Below, one piece after another: positions 24,301-32,893 of a DNA stretch of 56,774 nucleotides. The position numbers and the translations under genes are program-made. Source of the stretch: Bacteroidales bacterium (GTDB lineage Bacteria > Bacteroidota > Bacteroidia > Bacteroidales > Muribaculaceae); contig JAUNFY010000011.1 of assembly GCA_030524805.1 (NCBI GenBank), forward strand, positions 1 to 56,774, written 5' to 3'. Position 1 is the stretch's first letter. Each line of letters opens with the position of its first letter. The notes beneath the pieces are model-generated. The model was not told the origin of the DNA. It made no database searches and saw nothing but the letters and a program-made list of their open reading frames with translations.

Positions 24301-26745
24301 ATGAAGAAAACAACCTTTTTACGCTTATCGGCAGTGCTCATGCTGATATTATCGGGAGTAGTTGCAATCGCCGCCGGATCTTCCCGTGAGACACATCTTT
24401 TAAACTTCGGCTGGAAGTTCCGGATGGGAGATGTGGAGAATGCCGACCGTCGGGATTTTAATGATGAATCATGGCGTTCGCTCGATCTTCCCCACGACTT
24501 CCAGTTCGAAATGCCATGGGACTCCCTTGAGTCGCGGGGCAGAGGATTCAAGCCCATGGGCACCGCATGGTACCGTAAGACGTTTCAAGCTGATTCCACA
24601 TGGAAAGGACGCCGGATACTGCTTGATTTCGGAGGCATACTGCTCCATGGCGATGTCTATGTGAATGGCATTCCGGCCGGAGCCACCGATTATGGATATG
24701 TCGGCTTTGAGTCGGATATAACGCCGCTTATCGACTTTGACCGCCCCAACATCATAGCTGTGAGGGCTTCCACCGGAGAAAAGTCAGGATCGAGATGGTA
24801 TACGGGCGGAGGAATATTCCGCGATGTCAACATAATTGTAAAGGATTCCGTTTCGATAGCACGCCACGGACTGTTTATAAGCACGCCCGAGGTGAGCAAG
24901 GAAAAAGCGGTAGTGAACCTTCAGGTAGAGATAGAAGGCATAAAGATGAGCGACCGGCCTCTGAAAGTGGATGTCACGATCAGAAATCCGGAGGGCGACA
25001 TAGTGGCGCGAACCGCAATGGATGTCCCCCGGCATTCACGGCGCGACCGTGAGGAAGTGGCACTCCCGGCTGTTTCCGTGTCAGACCCGGAGCTTTGGTC
25101 GTGCGCCAATCCGAATCTCTATACGGCCGAAGCAACCCTTTCCGACGGCAACCGCGTCATTGACAATATCTCCGGCAGGTTCGGCATACGCAAAATTGAA
25201 TTCTCAAAAGAAGAAGGCTTCAAATTAAACGGCGAGAAGGTTTTTCTCAAAGGTATCGCTATCCATCATGACCTCGGAGTGCTCGGCGCAGCCGCATACG
25301 AGACAGCGATCCGCCGCATGATGGACCGAATCAAGGAATTCGGATTCAACCACATACGTACTTCCCACAATCCATATTCCGAATCATTCCTGCGCATCGC
25401 CGATGAAAAAGGGATACTTGTGGTAGATGAACTTTACGACAAATGGAGCAATACGGTGGCATGGGCTGGGCGCAGGCCGTGGACCGACATGTGGCATGAG
25501 AATCTTACGGAATGGGTGAAGAGAGATCGCAACCATCCTTCGGTGATACTCTGGAGCCTTGGCAATGAGCTTCAGTTTCAGGAAGAACGTTGCGGCATTC
25601 CCGGCACAAACGATTGGGGAGTCACCACATATAAGTTGATGTCGACACTCCTGAAGCGTCACGATCCGACACGTCTCACCACTGTCGCCATGTATCCGGC
25701 AAGAGCCGGGGGCATTGTCAAGCATGATCCTGATTTCAGGAAAGAGGAGAACAAGATCGCTCCGGAACTGGCCCAGATCACGGATATCGCCAGTTTCAAC
25801 TACTGCTGGGATGACTACCAGGCATACCTGCGACATAATCCCGATATGATCATATATCAGAGCGAGGCTGTCACAAACGAACTTACGGCCCCTTATTTCG
25901 GAATGGACCGCGACCGGATGGTTGGACTCGCCTACTGGGGCGCCATAGAATATTGGGGAGAGTCAAATGCCTGGCCGAAAAAAGGATGGATGTATTCCTT
26001 CTTCAACCATTCTCTCGAACCGTTTCCGCAGGCTTACCTGATGAAAGCCACTTTCTCCGACGAGCCCCTTGTCAGGATCGGAATCGTCGACAGCGAAGGG
26101 GAAGCCGAACTTTGGAATGATATCATCGTGGGGCAGAAGATGATCTCATCCCACTGGAACCGCAAGGAAGGGAGCATCAACACCGTCTACACTTACACAA
26201 ATGCCGATGAAGTGGAACTTTTCGTGAATGGCAAGTCATGCGGAATCAAAAAGAATCCGGATCTGCCCACCGGAAGGAACGTGATCAGATGGGACAGCAT
26301 AGCCTACCATCCGGGATCTATTACCGCAGTCGCAAGAAAAGACGGCAAGGAGATAGCGCACCATAAAATCGAGACAACCGGGAAACCTGTGAAATTAATA
26401 GCTGAGACAGAAAATCCGGCCTGGGAGGCCAATGGCCGGGACCTTCAATATGTCAGGATATATGCAGTCGACAGCAAAGGTCGGAAAGTACCGACGGCTT
26501 CAGGCAATGTCAGGTTTGACCTGTCGGGAGAAGCAACGTTGCTTGCCACAGACAACGGTTGCCATACGAGCGATGAGCTTTTCCGCAACGACCATATAGA
26601 CCTCTACAAAGGATTTGCAATGGGAATACTCCGGTCGACACGCGAACATGGAGACGTCGTGCTCAAGGCATCCTGCTCCGGTCTGAAACCTGTCACTGTC
26701 AGATTCCGAACCAAAGCATCCGCCGGCACATCAGGCACACGATAG
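24301..26745 (+). CDS. Glycoside hydrolase family 2 (beta-galactosidase type)
   Basis: An 814-residue secreted enzyme with signal peptide MKKTTFLRLSAVLMLILSG. GH2 layout: N-terminal jelly roll (LNFGWKFRMGD, DLPHDFQ, GTAWYRKTF), immunoglobulin-like domain, and TIM barrel (LKGIAIHHDLG, HIRTSHNPYSESFL). The acid/base Glu423 is in ILWSLGNELQ and a candidate nucleophile Glu522 in IIYQSEAVTNE. C-terminal DUF4982-like and GH2_C5-like domains (about 610-810: YTYTNADEVELFVNGKS, ATDNGCHTS) are typical of exo-beta-galactosidases from gut Bacteroidales. It acts in the periplasm on terminal beta-linked sugars. It sits directly behind its likely regulator. Confidence 0.9.
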   Translation: MKKTTFLRLSAVLMLILSGVVAIAAGSSRETHLLNFGWKFRMGDVENADRRDFNDESWRSLDLPHDFQFEMPWDSLESRGRGFKPMGTAWYRKTFQADSTWKGRRILLDFGGILLHGDVYVNGIPAGATDYGYVGFESDITPLIDFDRPNIIAVRASTGEKSGSRWYTGGGIFRDVNIIVKDSVSIARHGLFISTPEVSKEKAVVNLQVEIEGIKMSDRPLKVDVTIRNPEGDIVARTAMDVPRHSRRDREEVALPAVSVSDPELWSCANPNLYTAEATLSDGNRVIDNISGRFGIRKIEFSKEEGFKLNGEKVFLKGIAIHHDLGVLGAAAYETAIRRMMDRIKEFGFNHIRTSHNPYSESFLRIADEKGILVVDELYDKWSNTVAWAGRRPWTDMWHENLTEWVKRDRNHPSVILWSLGNELQFQEERCGIPGTNDWGVTTYKLMSTLLKRHDPTRLTTVAMYPARAGGIVKHDPDFRKEENKIAPELAQITDIASFNYCWDDYQAYLRHNPDMIIYQSEAVTNELTAPYFGMDRDRMVGLAYWGAIEYWGESNAWPKKGWMYSFFNHSLEPFPQAYLMKATFSDEPLVRIGIVDSEGEAELWNDIIVGQKMISSHWNRKEGSINTVYTYTNADEVELFVNGKSCGIKKNPDLPTGRNVIRWDSIAYHPGSITAVARKDGKEIAHHKIETTGKPVKLIAETENPAWEANGRDLQYVRIYAVDSKGRKVPTASGNVRFDLSGEATLLATDNGCHTSDELFRNDHIDLYKGFAMGILRSTREHGDVVLKASCSGLKPVTVRFRTKASAGTSGTR

Positions 26746-26779
26746 AAAGAGCCCGACAGATGGCGTCTGATTCAAAAAA

Positions 26780-26807
26780 TTTAAGTATATTTGCAGGGAA
26801 TTACCGT
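26780..26807 (+). promoter_or_regulatory. Promoter of the DUF362-GH43 unit (shared 28-mer)
   Basis: TATATTTG at 26786-26793 lies inside a 28-base sequence identical to 21082-21109. It is 35 bases after the GH2 stop, so the DUF362 gene need not depend on GH2 read-through. Confidence 0.65.
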
Positions 26808-26869
26808 AATCACGAACCATTATCATAAACTGCCGGCGACTCCCAATGGCTCCCGGCCTACTGACTGTC

Positions 26870-28183
26870 ATGAACATAAGAACGACTTTCACTGCGATTG
26901 CCCTGGCAATCATCGGCATCTCCGGCTTATCGGCCGGCTCACATACCTCCGACCTCAAACCGGCCGCCGACGGCGGAAACGAACGCGCCGCCACCCGACA
27001 GCCGAAAATGTCGGTAGCGCCCAACACCCCGATAGGTAAAGCCAGAGGGGCGGTGCCCGGACGGGTGGCATGGATTCACTGCCCCGGCGTAGCCACATGG
27101 GACGGACACTCCGGCCTATGGCTTGAAGACCGTTGGAACGACCAGGCGAAGGCCGACCGCATGATGAAGGAGACTATCAGGTCGGTAGGTGGCAAATCAT
27201 CGGCCAAGGCGGGTTGGAAAGCTATGTTTGAAGACTTCAACAAGCGGCACGGCAAGGGGAAGAAAGGCTACCGCAAAGGTGAGAAGATTGCCATAAAACT
27301 CAACATGAACAACGCCATCACCCACCGCGACACGGTGGAGCTCAACTCATCGCCGTTCGTCACTCTCGCGCTGGTGCATTCGCTCGTCGAAGACGGCGGT
27401 GTGCGACCTGCCGACATCATCGTCTGCGAACCGAGCCGCGCCATCACCGACAGCATCTATCTGAAAGTGACGCGTGAATATCCGGAAGTCACCTTCATCG
27501 ACCATATCGGGGGCGACGGCCGGCAGAAATGCGAGTACTATCCCAAACGCATCGTATATTCCGTCGACAACGGCAAAATGGCGCGCGGCATCGCCAAGTG
27601 CATCGCCGATGCAGACTACGTCATCAACAGCGCCCTGCTGAAGACCCACAACGGGCCCGGTGTGACCCTCACCGGCAAAAACTGGTATGGCGCCACCGAC
27701 ATTGCCCTCGAATGGCGTAAGAACGCCCACAACAACGTAAGCCCGGACAAAAAGCATGGCACGCCGGGCTACAAGACATTCGTCGACTTCATCTCCCACC
27801 CCGACCTCGGAGGGAAATGCCTTCTTTTCCTTATCGACGGCACCTACGGCTCGCGCGGTGTCAACGGAGCCCCGAGCCCCAGATGGAGGAAAGCACCCTT
27901 TGCCGACGAATGGGCATGCAGCCTCATAGCGTCGCAGGATGCCCTGGCGGCCGACGCCGTGGCGATGGACATCATAATCGGCGAATGGCCTGAGTTCGGA
28001 AGCCTCAACTATTGCGACCAGTATCTGCAGGAAGCGGCCTCGATTCCCGACACTCCGAGCGGCACGGTCTACAAAGCCGCAGACGTCGCCCTTACCGAAC
28101 CGCTCGGGCTCATGGAGCACTGGAACAATGCTCAGGAGCGGAAATACGACGCGATCGATCTCCAATATGTCAGGATCAAGTGA
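26870..28183 (+). CDS. Secreted DUF362 domain protein
   Basis: A 437-residue protein from the ATG at 26870, with a signal peptide (TAIALAIIGISGLSAGS). It has the DUF362 core: GEKIAIKLNMNNA, a FVTLALVHSLVEDGG helix, IIVCEPSRAITDSI, YVINSALLKTHNGPGVTLTGKNWYG, and a C-terminal ASQDALAADAVAMDIIIG. The family is of unknown activity; it is found in cytosolic ferredoxin-linked and in secreted forms, and the secreted form often lies in polysaccharide loci. It lacks the cysteine pairs of the Fe-S forms. The GH43 gene follows after 65 bases, probably in the same operon. Confidence 0.8.
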   Translation: MNIRTTFTAIALAIIGISGLSAGSHTSDLKPAADGGNERAATRQPKMSVAPNTPIGKARGAVPGRVAWIHCPGVATWDGHSGLWLEDRWNDQAKADRMMKETIRSVGGKSSAKAGWKAMFEDFNKRHGKGKKGYRKGEKIAIKLNMNNAITHRDTVELNSSPFVTLALVHSLVEDGGVRPADIIVCEPSRAITDSIYLKVTREYPEVTFIDHIGGDGRQKCEYYPKRIVYSVDNGKMARGIAKCIADADYVINSALLKTHNGPGVTLTGKNWYGATDIALEWRKNAHNNVSPDKKHGTPGYKTFVDFISHPDLGGKCLLFLIDGTYGSRGVNGAPSPRWRKAPFADEWACSLIASQDALAADAVAMDIIIGEWPEFGSLNYCDQYLQEAASIPDTPSGTVYKAADVALTEPLGLMEHWNNAQERKYDAIDLQYVRIK

Positions 28184-28248
28184 ATGCCCGCCACTTCTGC
28201 CACAAAACGATCATAATCTTCAAACATCTAAAAAAAAGACACTAAAAA

Positions 28249-29844
28249 ATGACCCGCAAAATAATAATCTGTCTTATCCTTGCCTTCGCAGGCATCCAGG
28301 CTGCTGAAGCCGATTTCCGTAGAATTGAAAACGACGTGTTCTGGAACACTGCCGACGGCTCCCCCCTTTACAGCCAGGGCGGCGGCATCTTCCGGTTTGA
28401 CTCAGAGCGAGGCGACGGCCAGAAATACTACTGGTATGGCGTGCGCTATAAAGGTGCCGAAGAATATCGAGCCGACCCGTCGCAGACCATCGAAAACGCC
28501 GTCTTCAGCGGAGTGACATGCTACACCTCCGACAATCTCACCGACTGGACCTATGCCGGCGACGTCCTCACTCCCGCCGAGATAACCAAACACGGCCGCC
28601 ACGTCTGGCTCGGACGCATGGGTGTTTGCTATCTTCCCGAGATCAGACGCTACGTACTGGCGATACAATGCGACAACGGTGTGCTGTTCGCGACTTCAGA
28701 TCGTCCTGAGGGTCCATTCCAATGGGAATGGAGAAAGGATATGACGCAGACCATCGGCACTCCCAACACCGGCGACCAGACAGTATTCACCGACCCCGAC
28801 AGCGGCAAGTCGTATCTGGTGTATTCCTACGGCAGGGGACGCAGCAAGATATATGTCTCCGAAATAGGCATCGTTGACGGCCGCCCCGACCTCCTCGACT
28901 GCACGAAGGTGTTTGAAGGGGAAAGCCGCGAAGGCAACTGCATGTTCAAGCACGGGGGCCGCTACTACATGTGCGCCTCCAACATATACGGATGGGACGG
29001 CTCGTATGCCTACTATCTTGTAGCCGACGACATCCGCGGCCCGTACACCCCGCTCAACGACATGCAGGTGATGAAAGGTTGCGAGTCAGACTACGCCCAC
29101 GTGTCGCAGACCGGATTCTTCTATACCCTCCGCAACGCCGGCGACGGAAAGGAGACCGTGATCTTCTGCGGCGACCGGTGGAGCGATTTCGCCGGCAACG
29201 GCCTCGGCTACAACGTCTGGGTGCCCCTCTCGTTTGAAGCGGACGGCACCCCCTGGTTCAACTCCCTCTCGGCGTGGGAACTTGACGAATCCACGGGCGA
29301 ATGGCGCGTCGCCCCCGACAACAACTACGCGCTCAACGGCAGTTTTGAAGCCGACCGACGCATCATCCCCAACCCCGTGAAGCCCAGGCAGGAGCATCTG
29401 CTGGGATGGGACACCGAGATTATCCGTGGAAACACAGTGGCCGTCGGCGATTCCCTTTCCCCGCAGCTCAACTACCTCAACACGCGCGACGACCGACGCT
29501 GCGTGACCGGCGAGAAGAGCCTTTGCATCAGCGACATCGTGGATTTCTCGCGCCGCGTGAGCCAGACCATTTCCTCCACCCCCTTCGTGACCTTGCCCGA
29601 CGGCGAATACACACTCACGGCCAAAGTGCGGACCGAAGGCAATTTTGACAAACTGGAGTTTTTCTCCACAAGCGGCAGCGACGAGACCCGTCAGGCCATC
29701 AAGAGCACTCTCCCTGAGTGGACCCCGATAACGATGAAAGGAATCAAAGTCAGCGGCGGCAAAGTGCAGATAGGAATCGATGCCGACGGCAAAGGCGGAG
29801 CCCGCTGCCTCGCCGACGACATCGAATTCCGACTCGCACGCTGA
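28249..29844 (+). CDS. GH43-like glycosidase, galactanase-type branch
   Basis: A 531-residue secreted protein with signal peptide MTRKIIICLILAFAGIQA. The first 340 residues form a five-bladed propeller of GH43 type: WNTADGSPLYSQGGGIFRF, YYWYGVRY, HVWLGRMGVCYLPEIRRYVLAIQ, GNCMFKHGGRYYMCAS and ESDYAHVSQTGFFY. The GGGI...YYWYG start is typical of the branch with exo-beta-1,3-galactanases (such as GH43_24). Residues about 360-531 form a beta-sandwich of carbohydrate-binding type (ALNGSFEADRRI, GEYTLTAKVRTEG, ADDIEFRLA). With GH2 and DUF362 it suggests attack on galactose-rich glycans such as arabinogalactan; this is inference. Confidence 0.8.
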   Translation: MTRKIIICLILAFAGIQAAEADFRRIENDVFWNTADGSPLYSQGGGIFRFDSERGDGQKYYWYGVRYKGAEEYRADPSQTIENAVFSGVTCYTSDNLTDWTYAGDVLTPAEITKHGRHVWLGRMGVCYLPEIRRYVLAIQCDNGVLFATSDRPEGPFQWEWRKDMTQTIGTPNTGDQTVFTDPDSGKSYLVYSYGRGRSKIYVSEIGIVDGRPDLLDCTKVFEGESREGNCMFKHGGRYYMCASNIYGWDGSYAYYLVADDIRGPYTPLNDMQVMKGCESDYAHVSQTGFFYTLRNAGDGKETVIFCGDRWSDFAGNGLGYNVWVPLSFEADGTPWFNSLSAWELDESTGEWRVAPDNNYALNGSFEADRRIIPNPVKPRQEHLLGWDTEIIRGNTVAVGDSLSPQLNYLNTRDDRRCVTGEKSLCISDIVDFSRRVSQTISSTPFVTLPDGEYTLTAKVRTEGNFDKLEFFSTSGSDETRQAIKSTLPEWTPITMKGIKVSGGKVQIGIDADGKGGARCLADDIEFRLAR

Positions 29845-29890
29845 CCGCCACACTATCTATGGTATCACTCGCCTCTCAATATCCGGCTTG

Positions 29891-29910
29891 ACAGATGATG
29901 ATCTGTTTTT
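29891..29910 (+). terminator. Short terminator after the GH43 gene
   Basis: ACAGAT-GATG-ATCTGT is followed by TTTT, 47 bases after the stop. The rest of 29845-30022 shows no gene beyond a 37-codon frame at about 29933 that I do not trust. Confidence 0.5.
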
Positions 29911-30022
29911 CGCATCATCAAAGGAGAATATTATATGCTCTTTTGGCAACAATACCTACGAACTCTACCGCCAGATGCATGGATTGGGCGATGGTTACAA
30001 TTCAAAAAATCTATTTATCTTC

Positions 30023-30053
30023 TTGACTTTCTGAAAGATTTTCATTAATTTTG
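30023..30053 (+). promoter_or_regulatory. Promoter of the dinD-like gene
   Basis: TTG at 30023-30025, 20 bases, and TAATTTTG at 30046-30053 form a full match. The ATG is 24 bases further. No LexA-like box is evident. Confidence 0.65.
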
Positions 30054-30076
30054 CACTCATTAAAAACATAAGTCAA

Positions 30077-30907
30077 ATGAAAGCAAACGAGATACAAGAC
30101 CTCTTTGATAGTTTCGAGTCTATCGCCATTGAATACGATGGAGTGGAATGTTGGAGTGCACGTGAACTTTATCCTCTTTTGGGCTATGCAAAGTGGGATA
30201 GATTCAAAGATGTGCTTATTCGTGCAAAAGAATCTTGTGAAAATGCAGGGGAAAAAGTAGCCGATCATTTTGCCGACGCCGGGAAAATGATAGAACTCGC
30301 AAAAGGTGCTAAGCGTCAAGTAGATGACGTTATGTTGACGCGCTATGCCTCCTACCTTGTTGCGCAAAATGGCGACCCTCGTAAGCCGGAAATTGCTTTT
30401 GCTCAGAACTATTTTGCTGTACAGACTCGTCGCGCAGAACTTGTGCAGCAGCGACTGTTGGATTATGAACGTGTCCAAGCTCGTGCAAAACTTGCAGACA
30501 CCGAACATACGCTTTCAGGAGTGCTTTATGAGCGAGGCGTTGACACCAAAGGATTTGCGATAATTCGAGCTAAAGGAGACAGAGCCTTATTTGGTCTTGA
30601 CACTGCCATGATGAAACGAAAAGTAGGAGCTCCCGAAAAACGTCCTCTTGCCGACTTTCTGTCAACGGTAGCCATCAAAGCAAAGGATCTTGCAGCTGAG
30701 ATGACCTCCGTCAATGTTCAGCAGAAAGATTTACGTGGACAAGTTGGCATTGAGAGAGAACATGTCGACAATAACAGTGCAGTCAGGAACATGCTTTTGG
30801 ATCGCGGAATACGTCCCGAATCCCTCCCTGCAGAAGAAGACGTTAAGAAGGTAGAGCGCCGTCTCAAAGCCGACGAAAAGAAGATTCTGCCCAAGAAGAA
30901 AAAGTAA
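30077..30907 (+). CDS. dinD: DNA damage-inducible protein D homologue
   Basis: A 276-residue protein that follows E. coli DinD over most of its length: an N-terminal BRO-N-like domain ([36 protein letters not shown], then [37 protein letters not shown]) and the C-terminal domain ([50 protein letters not shown]). E. coli DinD is SOS-induced and inhibits RecA filament activity. In Bacteroidales such genes often sit in mobile or accessory DNA. The Lys-rich tail ends at KKKK. It is AT-richer than its neighbours and has its own promoter. The following 30908-31101 has no gene. Confidence 0.88.
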   Translation: MKANEIQDLFDSFESIAIEYDGVECWSARELYPLLGYAKWDRFKDVLIRAKESCENAGEKVADHFADAGKMIELAKGAKRQVDDVMLTRYASYLVAQNGDPRKPEIAFAQNYFAVQTRRAELVQQRLLDYERVQARAKLADTEHTLSGVLYERGVDTKGFAIIRAKGDRALFGLDTAMMKRKVGAPEKRPLADFLSTVAIKAKDLAAEMTSVNVQQKDLRGQVGIEREHVDNNSAVRNMLLDRGIRPESLPAEEDVKKVERRLKADEKKILPKKKK

Positions 30908-31101
30908 GCCCGTGCTATCACCATTGAGGCATCCCAATTCCCAATCTTGTCGGGATGAATATACGGAAGGCAAATCTGCTCTGTTTGGGCAAGCATGAAA
31001 ATCCCGGTAATAATGATTATGGAAGCCCCCTGAAGCTTTCCACCGCCTTAAAGGCTACACGCCAGAGCGATTCCGCACTTCGTTATAATTATGCCGGCTG
31101 A

Positions 31102-31132
31102 TTGCCTATATAAAAAACTTTTTGTACTTTTG
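31102..31132 (+). promoter_or_regulatory. Promoter of the TPR regulator gene
   Basis: TTG at 31102-31104, 20 bases, TACTTTTG at 31125-31132. This places the transcript start near 31139, so the protein should start at 31181 rather than at the upstream in-frame ATGs (31091, 31136). Confidence 0.65.
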
Positions 31133-31180
31133 TATATGCTTTACAAATCAGCCAACACACAACTTCGATACAAGGCAAAG

Positions 31181-32554
31181 ATGATTCTTTGCCTGATTTT
31201 CTTATCTATTTTAATTGTCGCTTGTTCTAAGGATACCGGACTACAGACATCTCTTGATGCCGCGCAAACCAAATTTTTAAATAAAGAGTATGATGCCGCG
31301 CAATCTGTATTGCTGAAAGCAGAGTCAATGATCACTGACGACACCCCTCTTTCGGAAAAAGAGTATCTTGAACGGCTTAAAGGCATCAACTATCTTGAAT
31401 TGAGGGTAATGGATCGGGCCAAACTTTCATTACAGAAAGCTTTGGAATATTCCAGACAAATGAACGACACCTCCCGTATGATTCAAAATTCCTTTAATCT
31501 TGGTTTATGCAACAACACTGTGGATGAGGCCAAAGAGATATACGAATATGTAATAAGATTGGCAGCAGAGACCGAGCCGGTATTTGTACCTCAGGCACTT
31601 GAAAAACTTGCCCAGGCTTATATCTATGACAACGATTTCGACAATGCACAATGCTCGCTTGACAAGGCGTACAAACTGGCGGGCGGCAACAACGTCATTA
31701 TCCAACAGATAACCTTCACGCAATGTGAATTGTGGTTGGCTGAAGATAATCTTGATGCAGCATTGGCCGGATTCAAATCTATTCCGCCTGATTCTTGTTC
31801 ATTAGTCGGAAATCTGAGCAGATCTGAACATATCTATAGCATACTCTATGAGATTGGAGAGTATAAGAACGCTCTTGCATATAAGGATTCCATACAACTT
31901 TTCTCCGACTCTATAAAGAATATCAACGGAGCGAACAGGGTGCGGCATATAGAAGAAGAATACACTCAAAACATGGAAAAGGAAAGAGCAAGATTCAAAA
32001 TCCTTTTCTATTCCTCATTATGCGCTTTTATTGTCATCGCGACAGTACTGTTTTTTATAGTGAAAAACCTGAAATTAAAACAGAAACAGGTAGCTTTGAC
32101 CAACCAAATTGCGGACCTAAACGTAAAGTTGTCCGAACTCCGGCCTAAAGAAGATCAGGAAGAAAATGTAGAGTTTATCACTGATACAGAAAGTCTTCAC
32201 CACCTCATCATGGAGAAATTCCGATTATCGATGGAAATGTTCAAGACTCAACCTCAATATGAAATTCTTAAAAAGCTTAACCTGATCAGAGATTTTGACC
32301 CGGCCAACAAACAGGAAATCAAAGATGTCTCATCTGAAATAATAGGCAGATTCTCCGATGCCTGTGCCAGTATACGACAGGTTGTGGCAGCCATGACCAA
32401 CGACGACTGTCTGCTGTGCTCAATGTCTTATTGTGGATGCTCTAAAGAAGTCATTTCTGCGATGCTGGGATCTTCAGAAGAAGCAGTGCGTCGCCGCAAA
32501 AGTCGCATCAAACAAAAATTACCTAAGACCCTTTTCGCATTTTTCTTCAAATGA
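31181..32554 (+). CDS. TPR membrane protein with C-terminal HTH
   Basis: A 457-residue protein. The N-terminus MILCLIFLSILIVACSKD looks like a lipoprotein signal (Cys15). Tetratricopeptide-type helices follow (about 20-260). One membrane helix (about 292-313, SSLCAFIVIATVLFFIV) leads to a coiled coil and a C-terminal helical domain ending in a LuxR-like HTH (LLCSMSYCGCSKEVISAMLGSSEEAVRRRKSRIKQKLP). Such TPR-TM-HTH proteins in Bacteroidales pair with an outer-membrane barrel protein next door, here at 32894, which it presumably controls. Element B lies between the two and starts on the last base of this gene's stop codon. Confidence 0.8.
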   Translation: MILCLIFLSILIVACSKDTGLQTSLDAAQTKFLNKEYDAAQSVLLKAESMITDDTPLSEKEYLERLKGINYLELRVMDRAKLSLQKALEYSRQMNDTSRMIQNSFNLGLCNNTVDEAKEIYEYVIRLAAETEPVFVPQALEKLAQAYIYDNDFDNAQCSLDKAYKLAGGNNVIIQQITFTQCELWLAEDNLDAALAGFKSIPPDSCSLVGNLSRSEHIYSILYEIGEYKNALAYKDSIQLFSDSIKNINGANRVRHIEEEYTQNMEKERARFKILFYSSLCAFIVIATVLFFIVKNLKLKQKQVALTNQIADLNVKLSELRPKEDQEENVEFITDTESLHHLIMEKFRLSMEMFKTQPQYEILKKLNLIRDFDPANKQEIKDVSSEIIGRFSDACASIRQVVAAMTNDDCLLCSMSYCGCSKEVISAMLGSSEEAVRRRKSRIKQKLPKTLFAFFFK

Positions 32555-32755
32555 AGTTGTTTAAACTTATTTTTTCGTTAAGATTTCGACAGGTTTCCGA
32601 GTGGATTTTTCTTCAGGAAGAAGGAGCGATGCGGGCATCGCGACTGATGAGTGAGGGAAAATACGCCGGAAAGATGGCGGAAGGTTAATGAAAAGAGTTA
32701 TAGATTTAACATATCATGTTGACTTTTATAATTCGTAAATAAGTTTAAACAACTT
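32554..32755. mobile_element. MITE-like element B with 19-bp terminal inverted repeats
   Basis: AAGTTGTTTAAACTTATTT (32554-32572) is repeated exactly in inverse at 32737-32755. Inside, the core GGAGCGATGCGGGCATCG (32623-32640) is identical to that of element A (9301-9318) and is flanked by TTTCC (32594) and GGAAA (32668), a stem in the same place but of different sequence. No coding capacity. It could also act as a terminator between the TPR gene and the barrel gene. Confidence 0.6.
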
Positions 32756-32847
32756 AACAACCTGGCTTTTTCGGGACAAAAACGTGACAATTTCATTATG
32801 TCACGCCATTGTCACGCCTGATATTCGGGTATTTATCTTTTGAAAGC

Positions 32848-32855
32848 TAATTTTG
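32848..32855 (+). promoter_or_regulatory. -7 motif before the outer-membrane protein gene
   Basis: TAATTTTG followed by CATC lies 38 bases before the ATG at 32894. A clear -33 TTG is missing, as expected for a regulator-dependent promoter. A GTCACG/CGTGAC pair lies upstream (about 32779-32815). Confidence 0.5.
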
Positions 32856-32893
32856 CATCATCAAAATTTCAGTAACTCAAAAGAAACCCGAAT

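Noticed and set aside
29933-30045. 37-codon frame MLFWQQYLRTLPPDAW... before dinD
   Set aside because: It runs through the dinD promoter, and nothing supports a protein.
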